Positions 47,380-58,022 of a stretch of 64,000 nt of DNA are shown in pieces; the stretch's first letter is position 1, and every line of letters starts with the position of its first letter. Made by a program: the position numbers and the translations under genes. The stretch is from Carettochelys insculpta (taxonomy: Eukaryota > Chordata > Testudines > Carettochelyidae). The notes beneath the pieces are model-generated. The model was not told the origin of the DNA. It saw only the letters and a program-made list of their open reading frames with translations, and ran no database searches. The stretch covers positions 10,340,001-10,404,000 of the forward strand of contig NC_134152.1 in the NCBI RefSeq assembly GCF_033958435.1. The letters are read 5' to 3'.

Positions 47380-47747
47380 GGGACTTATTAATTTGTGCCC
47401 CCTGTTTGCCCCGTCCCCCGCCATGTAAATAGTTGTCCCCTTTATCATCCCTGGTTTTCTTTTTATTACTGAACATACTTTTTTATTACTATTGTTTTAT
47501 TTCTACATGTTACTTTGGTTCCACACATATTGTATATAGTTTGTTCTTGTTTTATTTATAGTTAAAAAAAAAAGTTCTAAAAGAAAAAGCAGTTTAAGTT
47601 CAGCCACAAGTGCATGCTGTCATTTGTCCAGGAAAAGTGGGAGGGGGGTGCGGTTGGGTGCTCCATGGTGTGGGCGTTGGGGCAGGGAGTGTGGTGGAGG
47701 AAGGGGTGGGCAGTGGGGGGCCTGGCAGAATTCACCCCGCGGCCTCA

Positions 47748-49217
47748 TCATCGAAGTGGGCCCCGCAGGGCGTCCCGGACCCGGGTCCCTTCGGGGTCCA
47801 CCTGCCGACTGGGGGCAGCGGGTGGCTGCACGTCGGCCCTGCCGGCCTCCACAGCCCAGCCCTGGAAAAAGGCCACCCCCTTGCTCTCCACCAAATTGTG
47901 CAGAGCGCAGCAGGCACCCACAATCAGGGGGATGTTGTTGGGGCCCGCATCCAGGCGGGTCAGGAGACATCTACAGCGTCCTTTCAGGCGACCAAATGAG
48001 CGCTCCACCACCTGGCATGTGTGGTTCAGGCACTGGTTGAAGCGCTCCTGGCTAGCGGAGAGATGGCCCGTGTACGGGTGCATGAGCCAGGGCCGGAGCA
48101 GGTACGCCGCATCTGCGATGACGCAGAGGGGCATGGTGGTGTCCCCCAGAGGGATATCCTGCTGGGGGATGTAGGTCCCTGCTTCCAGCCGGCGGCACAG
48201 GCCTGAGTTCTGGAAAACCCGGGCATCGTGGGTGCTGCCAGGCCAGCCCACATAAATGTCCTGGAAACGGCCCCGGCTGTCCACCAAGGCCTGGAGGACC
48301 ACAGAATGGTAGCCCTTGTGATTGATGTAGCGTCCTCCACTGTGATGAGGGGCGCGGATGGGGATGTGAGTCCCATCCAGAGCCCCGAAGCAACTGGGGA
48401 AGCCCAGGGTGGCAAAGGCCACGATGGTGGCATCTGGGTCCCCCAGCCTCACGAGCCTGTGCAGGAGCATGGCGTTGATGGCACGCACAACCTGCAGGGG
48501 AAGCACATGGGACAGCACCAATGAGGGGTGAGCAGGGTGTGAGTGGCCCTGCCCTGCCCTGCCCTCCCCTCCCCGCCCCTGCCCTCCTCTGCCCTGCCCT
48601 GCCCTCCTCTGCCTGGGCCCCCCTCCTGAGCCCTCCCCTGCCCTGCCCTCCCCTCCCCTCCCCTCCGCTGCCCCGCCCTCCCCTCCCCTCCCCTGCCCTG
48701 CCCTCCCCCCGTGGGTTCTCTTACCTCCATGAGGACAGCCCCGACGATGGCCTTGCCAACACCAAACTGCTGTCCCACGGATCGGTAGCTGTCGGGAGTG
48801 GCCAGCTTCCAGACAGCGATGCCGACCCGTTTCTCCACAGGGAGGGCACGCCGCATGGCGGTGTCCTGGTGCCTGAGTGCAGGGGTGAGCCACTGGCACA
48901 GCTCCATAAATGTCTGCCGGCTCATCCTGAAGTTCCTGAGCCAGCGGTCGTCGTCCCACTCCCCAAGCACCAGCTGCTCCCACCAGTCGGTACTGGTGGG
49001 GTAGCTCCACAGCCGCCGGCATGTGAGTGGGGGGGTGGGGCCGGGGTGCTGCAGGGTTGGGGGTTGAGCCCTGCTGCCCTGGGGGCAGCTCCTCCTCTGG
49101 TGTAGCAAGGAGGTGCTCAGCTGCCTCCCACATGGCATGGAGCAGGGCAAGCCCTGCTCCTGCCGGGAGGGCTGGGTGGACCTCTGGCTGCTGCTGCTGC
49201 TGCTGCTGGGGGTCCAT
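47748..49217 (-). pseudogene. Harbinger transposase (HARBI1-like), copy 1, DDE intact
   Basis: Exon 1 (49217 to 48725) starts MDPQQQQQQQPEV, a short polyQ leader, then shifts frame at a G run near 49.03 kb. The other phase has YPTSTDWWEQLVLGEWDDDR, NFRMSRQTFMELCQWL and SVGQQFGVGKAIVG, ending at GAG/GTAAGA. A 233-bp intron ends CCCCTGCAG. Exon 2 (48491 to 47748) is open: VRAINAMLLHRLVRLGDPDA, CFGALDGTHIPIRAP (Asp 1), YINHKGYHSVVLQALVDS, DIYVGWPGSTHDARVF, VIADAAYLL (Asp 2), QVVERSFGRLKGRCR (Glu) and IPLIVGACCALHNLVE. A 1-bp insertion swaps the last residues (DEAAG in the other phase). Function: cut and paste at the TIRs. The polyQ tract is CAG repeats. Confidence 0.88.
48540..48716. repeat. CCCTG/CCCTC low-complexity tract in transposase intron
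   Basis: Imperfect tandem CCCTGCCCTGCCCTCCCCTC-type repeats fill most of the intron. The long minus-strand frame that runs through it is an artefact of the frameshift in exon 1. Confidence 0.9.
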
Positions 49218-49549
49218 GCCTGCGTCGCCCGGGGTCTGTGTGCCTATGGCTCCTCAGACCGCGTGCTGTGCAGGCTGAGTGAGTCTGGGAGGGGCCCTTT
49301 AAGGGAGTGGCTAGCTGTTGCCCCGGAAGCGCTAGTCCGCCCTGTGACCCTGTCTGCAGCTGTACCTGGCATCCCTGTTTTGATGTGTGCTACTTTGGGG
49401 TGTAGACGTTCCCTCGCAGCGCCTATTTCGATGTGGTGCTGCGCAACGTCGAAGTTGAACATCGACGTTGCCAGCCCTGGAGGACGTGTAGACGTTATTC
49501 ATCGAAATAGCCTATTTCGATGTAGGCTTCACGTGTAGATGTAGCCAAA

Positions 49550-50719
49550 GACTGTTGAGCTGAGTAGAGAAGAGGAGTATAAAGTGGACATAATAATTTG
49601 TCCAAGGAACTGTAGCAACTCAAGTTCATGGTTTTCTCTGCAAATGTTTCATGCCAGGAGGCAAATGAAATTGCAGCTGATAGGGATAATACCTGAACAT
49701 CAGAAGGGATCAGATAGGAACTGTCTGGGTCAGTCTGAAGTTTGCCAGTTCATTCAATCATATTTATATTGGTTTATTTCAAAGCTGATTCCTTTGCCCT
49801 TCCTACAAGATGATGTTTTCCTGTTGGGGAGGAAGGTGCCTACAAGCAAAATGCTCTGAGATTCAGTTCACTCTCCGTGAGACAGAGAATAATGGTTTTG
49901 ATAAAACGCCAAGTGAGAATATGTGCATGTTGGAAAGTGACAGTAGCGGCACAGTGCAGGAGCCTGTTGCTGGTAGTAATATCTTGGCAAACAAAAAGAA
50001 CTTTAGCTGTTAATCCAGACTAGAAGTTCAGGCATTAGCTGTGAACCAGCAAATCCATTTGCAGCTTTTCCCAGAGGTGAACTCAGTGGGCTGTGGGGTA
50101 CAACCATTTAAAATCTCTCAAGCTGCTACCTGAGAACTTTCACATGTTGCTTGTTTTCATCATCTGATTGCTTTTGGCAGCCTTAATTAGGGCCTCTTAT
50201 TCTTAGAGATAGAGCCGTGTTTGCATTTAACTAAACCTGCAGGAAATCTCCCTGAGCCCCAAAGGTTGGTAGAGATTAAAGATCTAAGCTTTTAACCTTG
50301 TGAAAACAGCCTTTATGATTGCAGCTGCCACTGGAGCAGCACCTATGAAGAGGTAAGCATCTCCACCTGCTCTGCCTCAGATGTCACCAGCTTTGGAGTA
50401 AATGCACTAGCGCAATTTTTCCCTTCTGATGGCTTCCTGGAATATAAATACTTTATCAAAATTCTGTGTATTGTCAGCCTCATGGCACAGATTTTAGTAG
50501 AAGATGCTGCGAGATGGAGGCAAACCAACACAATATTAGCCGCCAAATGGAGCTACTTAGAGAGACAAAGATTTCTGGCTCTAGATTGAAATATGTGTTC
50601 TGATGTGGTTATTCTACAGGTGCTATTTCAAGCACTATGGGAGCATTGGGGTGAGATTTAAAAGTTGTATTGCCGTTCTAGCTATTAGAATAGAGCAGAA
50701 TAAAATGCCTTTCCCAGGG
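49550..50719. other. unassigned sequence
   Basis: No exon or named repeat recognised between copy 1 and the older Harbinger remnant. Confidence 0.45.
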
Positions 50720-51131
50720 AATATCTATACTGCCAAATTTTGTAGAGGAAACAAATGACAACACTCAGAAGTCACCAAAAAAAGGTCACCAAAGTGTATT
50801 TACACTTGCTCCCTCTGCCAACTGATTGTGTCCACATTTTTAGCTCCCCCATCGACAGCAGGAGCAATGCATTGCACTGTGGGTATGTATCCCACAGAGC
50901 CTGGCAATATCAGCATCCCATCAGGCACCGTTTTGTTCAGGGGCTTCCAACATCCATTCACAATATTTTTCCGATCATTCTCTTCTGTGCATTCTGGAAT
51001 CTACAGTGAGGAACAATGGATCCTGCACTGCTTTCGCATGCTCTGATAACTGTCATGACAGCCTGTTGCTGGCAGTGGAGATAATCCTGAAATGACTGAT
51101 AGAAGAAGAAGACTCAAAGGAGCTTGACAGT

Positions 51132-51512
51132 GTGCATGACATGGACAGCAGCAAACCGCCATTGCATTTGGCGCTCACGGAGCATCTGTACAATATAGAT
51201 TGGCACTTTTGGATTAGGGAAACCAGCACTGGGTTTTGGGATTGTATTGTCACGCAGGTGTGGGGGGCAGACTACTGGCTACAGAACTTTAGGATGCTTA
51301 AAGGTACGTTCCTAGACCTGTATGCTTGGCTGGCCCCTGACCTGCAGCACAAGCCTAACAGAATGAGAGCTGCCCTCTCAGGCTGAGAAGCATGTGGCAA
51401 TCACTGTGTGGAAGCAGGTGACTCCCAATTGCCAGTGGACAGTTGCAGATCGGTTTGGACGGGAAAGACTACCACTGGATCTGTGCTGTTGCAAGTTGGA
51501 AGGGCAATAAAA
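51132..51512 (+). pseudogene. older Harbinger transposase exon 1 remnant
   Basis: Reads QVWGADYWLQNFRMLKGTFL, DLYAWLAPDLQHK, then in other phases EKHVAITVWKQVTP and FGREKTTTGSVLLQVGR, aligning with the exon 1 blocks WLQNFRM, FLELCQWL, IAVWKLATP and QFGVGKATVGAVLMEV. A stop follows ALSG at 51384. It differs strongly from the two neighbouring full-length copies, so it is a separate lineage. The 51.5-56.0 kb element inserted just after it (TSD ATT), and the probable partner gene of the same remnant lies on the other side at 56037-56228. Confidence 0.65.
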
Positions 51513-51934
51513 CATATTAGCCGCGTCTACATGTGCACGCTACTTCGAAATAGCGCCCGTCATGGCTACACATGTTGGGTGCTATTTCGAAGTTAACATC
51601 GACGTTAGGCGGCGAGATGTCGAAGTCGCTAACCCCATGAAGGGATGAGAATAGCGCCCTACTTCGACGTTCAATGTCGAAGTAGGGGACATGTAGTCGT
51701 TGCGCGTCCCGCAACGTTGAAATTGCGGGGTCCTCCATGGCGGCCATCAGCTGAGGGGTTGAGAGACGCTCTCTCCAGCCCCTGAGCTCAATAGCGGCTG
51801 CGTGGAGCGGCCCCTTAAAGGTCCCCGCCCCCTGCCTTCCTGTGCAGGAAGCTGAGAGAGCGTGCAGGCAGCAGCAGTAACACGCGGCTACCCTGCACGC
51901 TCCTCCGCAGCCACACACACCCCCACCCGCCGTG

Positions 51935-53908
51935 ATGGCCACCCGCCAGCCCCCCCCAGCGCCCCCAGGGGACCCCCCCCAAGGGGAGACAGGGCTCACA
52001 GCCCAGCAGCCAGGCGGGGAAGCGGCAGCGGGGCCCCTCCTGGACGGAGGCCGAGCTTCGGGACCTGCTGGGGCTCTGGAGCGAGGAGGAGCTGCTCCAG
52101 GTAATAGGGAGCAAGGGGTGGAATGCGGATGCGTTCGTTTGGCTGGCCGAGGGCCTGGCCGCCCAGGGTCACCCTGCCCGCACTCCGGATCATGTCCGGA
52201 GTAAAGTGAAGGAGCTGTGGCAGGGTTACGCCCAGGCCTGGGATATGGCCAGCTGATCTGGGGCCGCCCCCATCACTTGCCCCTTTTACAGGGAGCTCAG
52301 GGCCATCCTGGGCCCCCGGCACACCTCCTCCCCTCTGGCCACTCTTGATACCTCTGCCGAGGAGCCCCAGCAGGCCCCAGAGGCGGAGTCCGCCCTGGAG
52401 GCAAGCCCCGCACCCTGGGCCCCCCCCCAGGAGCCCACCCCCAGGGCACCGGAGGAGGAGGAGAGGGACTCCTCCTCCAGTGACGCCAGCCTCCACATCA
52501 TCATCCCATCCAGGAGCTCCAGCCGGGCGTCCACCCCCCCCGGGTGTCCCCTGACCGTGGGAGTCGACCGTCAGGTATGTACCCCCCCGGTGCACACCCC
52601 CGGGGTTGAGGGGCAGGGGTTATAGACATGGCCAGGGCCCTCCACATATCCAGATGACCATGGCCCCAAGGACAGCAGTGGCATGTCCCTCAGAAGAGTG
52701 CATCAGCCCCTGCCCCCCCACCCCAGCATGACAGTGCTGTGCCCCATCCCCGGGGTTGGGGGGAGGGCGTGGGACACCCAGCAGCAGCAGCAGCAGCAGC
52801 AGCATGTGATGGAGTGAGGGGAGTGCAAATGCGAGACTCAGGCTAGATATGAGAAACAAGCTGAATAGCTCCCAGTGGCTAAGGACAATCCTGGGGCTAC
52901 AACTGGCAGGTTACACCTCTGCCCTGAACAAAGAGGAGGGAGGAGCTGAGCTGGGTTTGAATCAGGGGCGGCAGTTAGAGGCTAGGGGAAGGAAGAGCTA
53001 GAAGGCAGCCAGCCTGAGGAGGGGGAAAGCTACACCCGAGAGGGGCACCCCTCGGGGTCTTCTCCCCAGGACGGGTTGGAAGGACCATCTCTGACTGCTG
53101 TACTGTCGCTTCTGGGAGAAACTGGGCATCTGTTGCCTAATAAACCTCCTGTTGTACCTGCTGAGTGAGAGTCACTCCTGCCAGCGGACGGGGTGCAGTG
53201 CAGGGGAACCCCAGAACCCCAACACAGCAGCATCTCCCAGGGACGGGGATGGGGAACCTGCAGCACAGGGGTGGGGGAACAAGGGCCACGGCTCGGGGCC
53301 CACACTAACGCCTGTCTCCATTCTTCTTCCCCCCCCCGTGTTCCGCAGCTGCACCATTGGAAGGACCAGAGAGCGCCGGCAAGGCGTCAGTGGTCCCGAA
53401 AAGCCCTCCGGGGCCATCACTCCAGGCCAGCCCCTCAGCGGAGCACCGACCGGCCCCACGGCGGGGAAGATGGCGGATGCAGCACCACCAGCCAATGGCG
53501 ACGGACCCCCAGCTGCTGGCCCTCCACCGTCGGCAGCTGGAGTTCGCCAAGCAGCAGCTACGGGTGGAGGAACGCCGCCTCCACCTGCAGGAGTGGGCGC
53601 TGGCCTGGTGCCAGGAGGCATGGGGGGCCTACATGCGGACCCTCAACCGCATCGCGGACTCCCTGGCCCCCCAGGCTGCGCCGGCCACCGCAGCGCCCGC
53701 CCTGCCTGCTCCACCCGCTGCTCCACCCGCTGCGCCATCCGCCATCGCACTGCCACCCGCCACCGAGGGCCATTCCACCGAGGGGGACCTGGGGCCAGCT
53801 GACACTCTCCGGCCGTATCTCCCAGTCCTCCCAGCCCCCAGCCAGCCCTGGCCAGGGCTGCGGCCGAGGCGGGGATCCTGGCAACCCACCCCCAGCGCTG
53901 GACTGTAG
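51935..53908 (+). pseudogene. Myb/SANT-like Harbinger partner protein, copy 2
   Basis: Start MATRQPPPAPP. A frameshift near 52.01 kb moves the SANT-like domain to another phase (KRQRGPSWTEAELRDLLGLW, HTPDHVRSKVKELWQGYAQA), and a TGA at 52255 follows (MAS stop SGAAPITCPFYRELRAIL). The tail EEEERDSSSSDASLHIIIPS then GVDRQ precedes a GTATGT donor near 52575. Exon 2, after a CCGCAG acceptor near 53348, is fully open (to 53908): SLQASPSAEHRPAPRRGRWR, LLALHRRQLEFAKQQLRVEE, RRLHLQEWALAWCQEAWGAY and an Ala/Pro-rich end. Copies 1 and 2 are broken at different places, so the ancestral protein was complete. Confidence 0.8.
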
Positions 53909-54137
53909 GGGCGTGGGGCCCAGGATGTGGCCCCCCCCCCTTTGTATATATTTTCCCCAGTTTATTGTTATTTTGTTGTAAATAGTTTGTATTTGTGACC
54001 CATTACTATGCTGATCCTTACCCCCACCATGTAAATAGTTCTCCCCTTCCTTGTCTTCCCTTTTCATGTTATCCCAATTTTTATAATGTATATATATTTA
54101 TCAGTTAGATTTCCCCTGTACATAGTTTGTCTTGTTC

Positions 54138-54176
<39 letters not shown>
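54138..54176. repeat. (ATA)n microsatellite
   Basis: About 13 uninterrupted ATA triplets in the AT-rich spacer between the two convergent genes of copy 2. Confidence 0.95.
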
Positions 54177-54340
54177 GTTCCAGTAAAGATGTTTGAGTAG
54201 ACAAACTGTCTGCTTTTATTTTTACAAGAAAAGTGTGGGGGGGTGCTCTTGGGTGCTCTGTGGTGTGGGCGTAGGGGCAGGGAGTGTTGTGGAGGATGGA
54301 GGGGTGCAGTGGGGGGCCTGCCAGCGTTCACCCCGCGGCC

Positions 54341-55652
54341 TCATCGAACTGGGCCCGCAGGGCCTCCCGGACCCGGGTCCCTTCTGGGTTCACCTGCCGA
54401 CTGTGCCTCCACAGCCCAGCCCTGAAAGAAGGCCTCCCCCTTGCTCTCCACCAGGTTGTGTAGGGCGCTGCATGCACCCACAATCTGGGGGATGTTGGTG
54501 GGGCCCGCATCAAGGCGGGTGAGGAGACACCTCCAGCGCCCTTTGAGGCGGCGAAATGTGCGCTCCACCACCTGGCATGCGTGGTTCAGGCGCTGGTTGA
54601 AGCGCTCCTGGCTGGCAGACAGATGGCCCGTGTACGGGTGCATGAACCAGGGCCGGAGGGGGTATGCCGCATCCGCGATGACGCAGAGGGGCATGGTGGT
54701 GTCCCCCAGAGGGATCTCCCTCTGTGGGATGTAGGTCCCCGCCTCCAGCCGGCGGCACAGGCCCGAGTTCTGGAATACCTGGGCGTCGTGGGTGCTGCCA
54801 GGCCAGCCCACATAAATGTCCAGGAATCGGCCCCGGCTGTCCACCAAGGCCTGGAGGACCACTGAGTGGTAGCCCTTCCGGTTTATGTAGCGTCCTCCAC
54901 TGTGTTCCGGGGCGCGGATGGGGATGTGAGTCCCATCCAGAGCCCCGAAGCAAGTGGGGAAGCCCAGGGTGGCAAAGCCCATGATGGCGGCATCCGGGTC
55001 CCCAAGCCTCACGAGCCTGTGGAGGAGCAGGGCATTGACGGTGCGGACGACCTGCAGGGGAAGCACATGGGAGAGCATCAATGAGGGATGTGCAGGGTGT
55101 GTCTGGCCCTCCCCTGCCAGGGCCTCCCTCCCCGCCTCTCCCCTCCCCTGCCAGTGCTGCCTCCCCCTCCCCCCGTGGGTCCTCTTACCTCCATGAGGAC
55201 AGCCTCAATGGTGGCCTTGCCGACGCCAAACTGCTGGCCCACAGATCGGTAGCTGTCTGGAGTGGCCAGCTTCCAGACAGCGATGCTGACCCATTTCTCG
55301 ATGATGAGGGAACGCCGTATGGCGGTGTCCTGGTGCCTCAGTGCGGGGGTGAGCCACTGGCATAGCTCCAGAAATGTCTGCCGGCTCATCCGAAAGTTCT
55401 GGAGCCAGCGGTCGTCGTCCCACTCTCCGAGCACCAGCCGCTCCCACCAGTCGGTGCTGGTGGGGTAGCTCCACAGCCAGCGGCGTGTGCAGTGGCGGGG
55501 GGGGCTGTGGGGTGCTGCAGAGTTGGGGGTTGAGTCCTCCTCCCCTGTGGGCAGCTCCTCCTCTATGGCAAGGAGGTGCTCAGCTGCCTCCTGCATGGCA
55601 TGGAGCAGGGCGAGCACTGCTCCTGCAGGGGCGGCTGTGTGGACCTCTGGCA

Positions 55653-55702
<50 letters not shown>

Positions 55703-55714
55703 TGGTGGGTCCAT
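54341..55714 (-). pseudogene. Harbinger transposase (HARBI1-like), copy 2, almost intact
   Basis: The family start codon (ATG at 55714) is followed by one extra base before the polyQ run, so the ATG is out of frame. From the polyQ onward exon 1 (to 55189) is open: LPEVHTAAPAGAVLALLHAM, YPTSTDWWERLVLGEWDDDR, NFRMSRQTFLELCQWL, LATPDSYRSVGQQFGVGKAT. A 137-bp intron (GTAAGA...CTGCAG) leads to exon 2 (55051 to 54341), open and with all catalytic residues: FGALDGTHIPIRAPEHSG, VIADAAYPLRPWF, QVVERTFRRLKGRWR. Compared with copy 1 a 34-bp deletion near the end removes QPPAAPSRQ-type residues and shifts the last 20 codons. It is the best-preserved transposase here; a functional relative elsewhere in the genome is plausible. 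Confidence 0.88.
55650..55706. repeat. CAG/CTG repeat encoding transposase polyQ
   Basis: About 17 CTG triplets on the plus strand with one TTC interruption give polyQ (with one K) on the coding strand. The tract is much longer than in copy 1 (about seven), so it has expanded or contracted since the copies diverged. Confidence 0.9.
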
Positions 55715-56036
55715 GACTGCGTCACTCGAGGTGTGCATGCCTATGGCTCTGCAGACCGCGTGCTGTGCAGGCGGTGTGTGTCTGGGAGGGGCCCTTTAAG
55801 GGAGCGGCTAGCTGTTGCCCCGGAAGCGCTAGTCCGCCCTGTGACCCTGTCTGCAGCTGTTCCTGGCACCCTTATTTCGATGTGTGCTACTTTGGGGTGT
55901 AGACGTTCCCTCGCAGCGCCTATTTCAATGTGGTGCTGCACAACGTCGACGTTGCCAGCCCTGGAGGACGTGTAGACGTTATTCATCGAAATAGCCTATT
56001 TCGATGTCGCGTTCACGTGTAGATATAGCTATTGTG

Positions 56037-56228
56037 CTACAGAGGACAGTGACACTTGGAAATGTGTCTGAGATAGTGGCTATGTTGGCCGGCATAACCC
56101 TGGTCCTCATCTACCTCAACCTCTTCATCTACTATATCATCCTCTGAGTTAGGTCGTGTGTGTACCACCTTCACACTCTCTGAAGTATCCACAGGGATCT
56201 TGGTGGTGGAGATGGAGGTCATCACCAA
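56037..56228 (-). pseudogene. acidic fragment, probable SANT partner of the older Harbinger
   Basis: A 63-codon open frame with NSEDDIVDEEVEVDEDQGYA followed by GQHSHYLRHI, an acidic stretch like those between the SANT domain and C-terminus of related Harbinger proteins. Its strand and its position directly after copy 2 fit the convergent arrangement with the 51132-51512 transposase remnant once copy 2 is removed. Similarity is by composition only. Confidence 0.35.
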
Positions 56229-56230
56229 GG

Positions 56231-56758
56231 ATAGTGTCCAGAAATGACAGGTCTTTGGTGAAGCACCAAAGCATCAGTTCACTTCATGGGCCTTATGAGG
56301 GGGGTTTTCGGAGTTCTTTAATCTATGCTGTGCACTGCAGCCTGTCTCACTCACAAAAAAGATTGAGAAATATGCCCATGCCCCAGTTCCTATGGGTCAC
56401 TTGCAGCTGGGACTGAAAGACTCCTCTCTCATGCACTGATCAACTCTTACAGCTCCATGACAGTCAAAGTGGGGGAACATTCATTGTGATGTCCAGGCAC
56501 TGGCACCTGCGAAGATGCCATGAGACCACTGAGTCATACTGAGGGGTGAGGCAGGTGCAAGTGCTCAGGCTGCATAGGCTATCGTGAATTGTAAGTTTTG
56601 CCCTGTGCAGTGTACTTCATGCTCTGCATCAAATGCCTCCACACCCACACAGATGAAACCAGACAGTCGCTGTCCTCTCCAATGAACTCACAGAGAAAAA
56701 CCAGCAAGTGGGAAATGGAATTTCACAGGGCTTGCAGAGGGTGGAGGTGGGTGCAGTT
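56231..56758. other. unassigned sequence
   Basis: No motif recognised. It may include the rest of the older Harbinger remnant, whose right end I cannot place. Confidence 0.35.
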
Positions 56759-57137
56759 CAGGGGTGGCCAAACTGCAGCTCTTAAGCCGCATGTGGCTCT
56801 TTGAGCAATTAAATCTGTGCGGCGGAAATGCTGTCCACTGTTCTGCACACACACACCCCAGAGCCTGACGAAAGAAGCACATGGCAGCTGCAGAAGCAGT
56901 AGTGGTGGTGGCTTCAGTGTGTCACCAGCATCGAGTTTGAGCAGGGGACTGGAGATACCTGGCTCTTGGGGACTGGCCATAACAGGGGACTGGGAGTTCG
57001 TGGCTTTGGGGGAAGGGGAAGGATTGAGCCACATATATATTTTTTTCTCTCTCTCTCTCTCAATCTCCAAATGTATAATATGTGGCTCTTTATACTCTAT
57101 CTGTGGCTCTTAGTCCTTAACTGATTAGCCATCCCTG
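56759..57137. repeat. hAT-like non-autonomous DNA transposon
   Basis: Terminal inverted repeats CAGGGGTGGCCAAACTGC and (minus strand) CAGGGATGGCTAATCAG. The flanking octamers GTGCAGTT and GTATAGCT differ only by three transitions, compatible with a decayed 8-bp hAT duplication. TGTGGCTCTT is repeated near both ends. A (CT)n tract lies at about 57046-57061. No transposase. Confidence 0.7.
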
Positions 57138-57289
57138 GTATAGCTGGTCACCTGGATGCTCCAGGGTAGCAGAGTTCAAACTGCTGACCAGAGCAGCTGA
57201 ATGAGAATTGTCAACCACTCCTGAAGGCCAGAATCAAACAGCCTCAACACCTACTGTGCATGTTTGCTGACAATGTCAGACAAAGACAA

Positions 57290-57447
57290 TGGCCAAAGAC
57301 AAAAGTCCATCACGGCGCTGGAAGGTTTAGTTTACAAAAATGGCAATTTTACCCAGCAAAAGTTGTATTGCAGGGTGCACAATTACACAGTTTTGTTGAC
57401 AAAAGGCCCTCTTCCTCAACAAAACTTGCCAGTGTAGATGTTGCTAG
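57290..57447. repeat. MITE fragment (GTTGACAGA lineage)
   Basis: Contains CAGTTTTGTTGACAAAAGGC and CTCAACAAAACTTGCCAGTG, ending TGTAGATGTTGCTA, the right-hand end of this MITE family. The left end is not clear. Confidence 0.45.
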
Positions 57448-57944
57448 GAAAGGGAATTAAAGTTATACCACTGTACAGGCCACAGTTCTGCAAGTATTTC
57501 TATATAGGCGTCACCCTGCAGAGCTCTCATGATGTAAGGAATTCACTCACATGGAAAAATTTGTAGGATCTGGACCATATTTCATATGACACTCAGCATG
57601 TTTGGCTCCTACTGAGCAGTGTAGGAGGCAACTTTGTCACCTTTCGCTAGGAAATCCACACCTTAGCTCTGCCTTGATTTTTCATGTGTGAACCCTCAAC
57701 TCTTCTGAGCAGATGGAACTAGGTTGGGCTAGGAAACGAGAATTCTAATACCTGAGAAAAATTGAGCTTTTTAAGACTTGATTTTGTTCTTCAGTGGAAC
57801 GAAAACAGGAACTTTTGACAAATTTCATGGTAAAGCCCCAAGAGAAAAACCACCCTTGACCTGGTGGAGCTCCTCCATTTTCCAAGAATTAGTCACAGTC
57901 AGAATGAAACTACTTCCCAGTCAGGCAAAGCATAACCACTGGGC

Positions 57945-58022
<78 letters not shown>

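Larger units (their letters stand above)
44840..49546 (-). mobile_element. near-full-length Harbinger element, copy 1, TSD AAA
   Basis: 4707 bp. Left TIR AGCTGTGTGTACACGTG, right TIR CACGTGTAGATGTAGCC, AAA duplications at 44837-44839 and 49547-49549. The left subterminal 230 bp hold at least eight TTCGAA/TTCGAC-type sites, several as direct palindromes (CTACTTCGAAGTAG). A plus-strand SANT-like gene and a minus-strand two-exon transposase converge near 47.4-47.7 kb. The intergene region is AT-rich (TTTTATTACTATTGTTTTAT), suitable for transcript ends. Both genes carry a few frameshifts, so this copy is recently dead rather than ancient. Confidence 0.9.
51519..56030 (-). mobile_element. near-full-length Harbinger element, copy 2, TSD ATT
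   Basis: 4512 bp. Left TIR AGCCGCGTCTACATGTG, right TIR CACGTGTAGATATAGCT, ATT duplications at 51516-51518 and 56031-56033. Same gene order and orientation as copy 1, about 2 kb downstream of it. Left subterminal TTCGAA sites are again dense, although one block present in copy 1 is missing near 51545. Local differences from copy 1 are mostly small indels and CpG changes, so the two are related insertions rather than one tandem duplication; their different target triplets also say so. Confidence 0.9.

Noticed and set aside
47748..49217. A single 489-codon minus-strand frame, which would suggest an intronless transposase
   Set aside because: Its middle runs through the CCCTG/CCCTC repeat intron (48492-48724) and follows the wrong phase after the exon 1 frameshift. 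Comparison with copy 2 shows two exons with GTAAGA and CTGCAG borders.
53357..53908. A separate host protein of 183 residues, Ala/Pro-rich
   Set aside because: It is exon 2 of the SANT-like gene of copy 2: preceded by a CCGCAG acceptor and matched by the broken equivalent in copy 1 at 46.78-47.38 kb.
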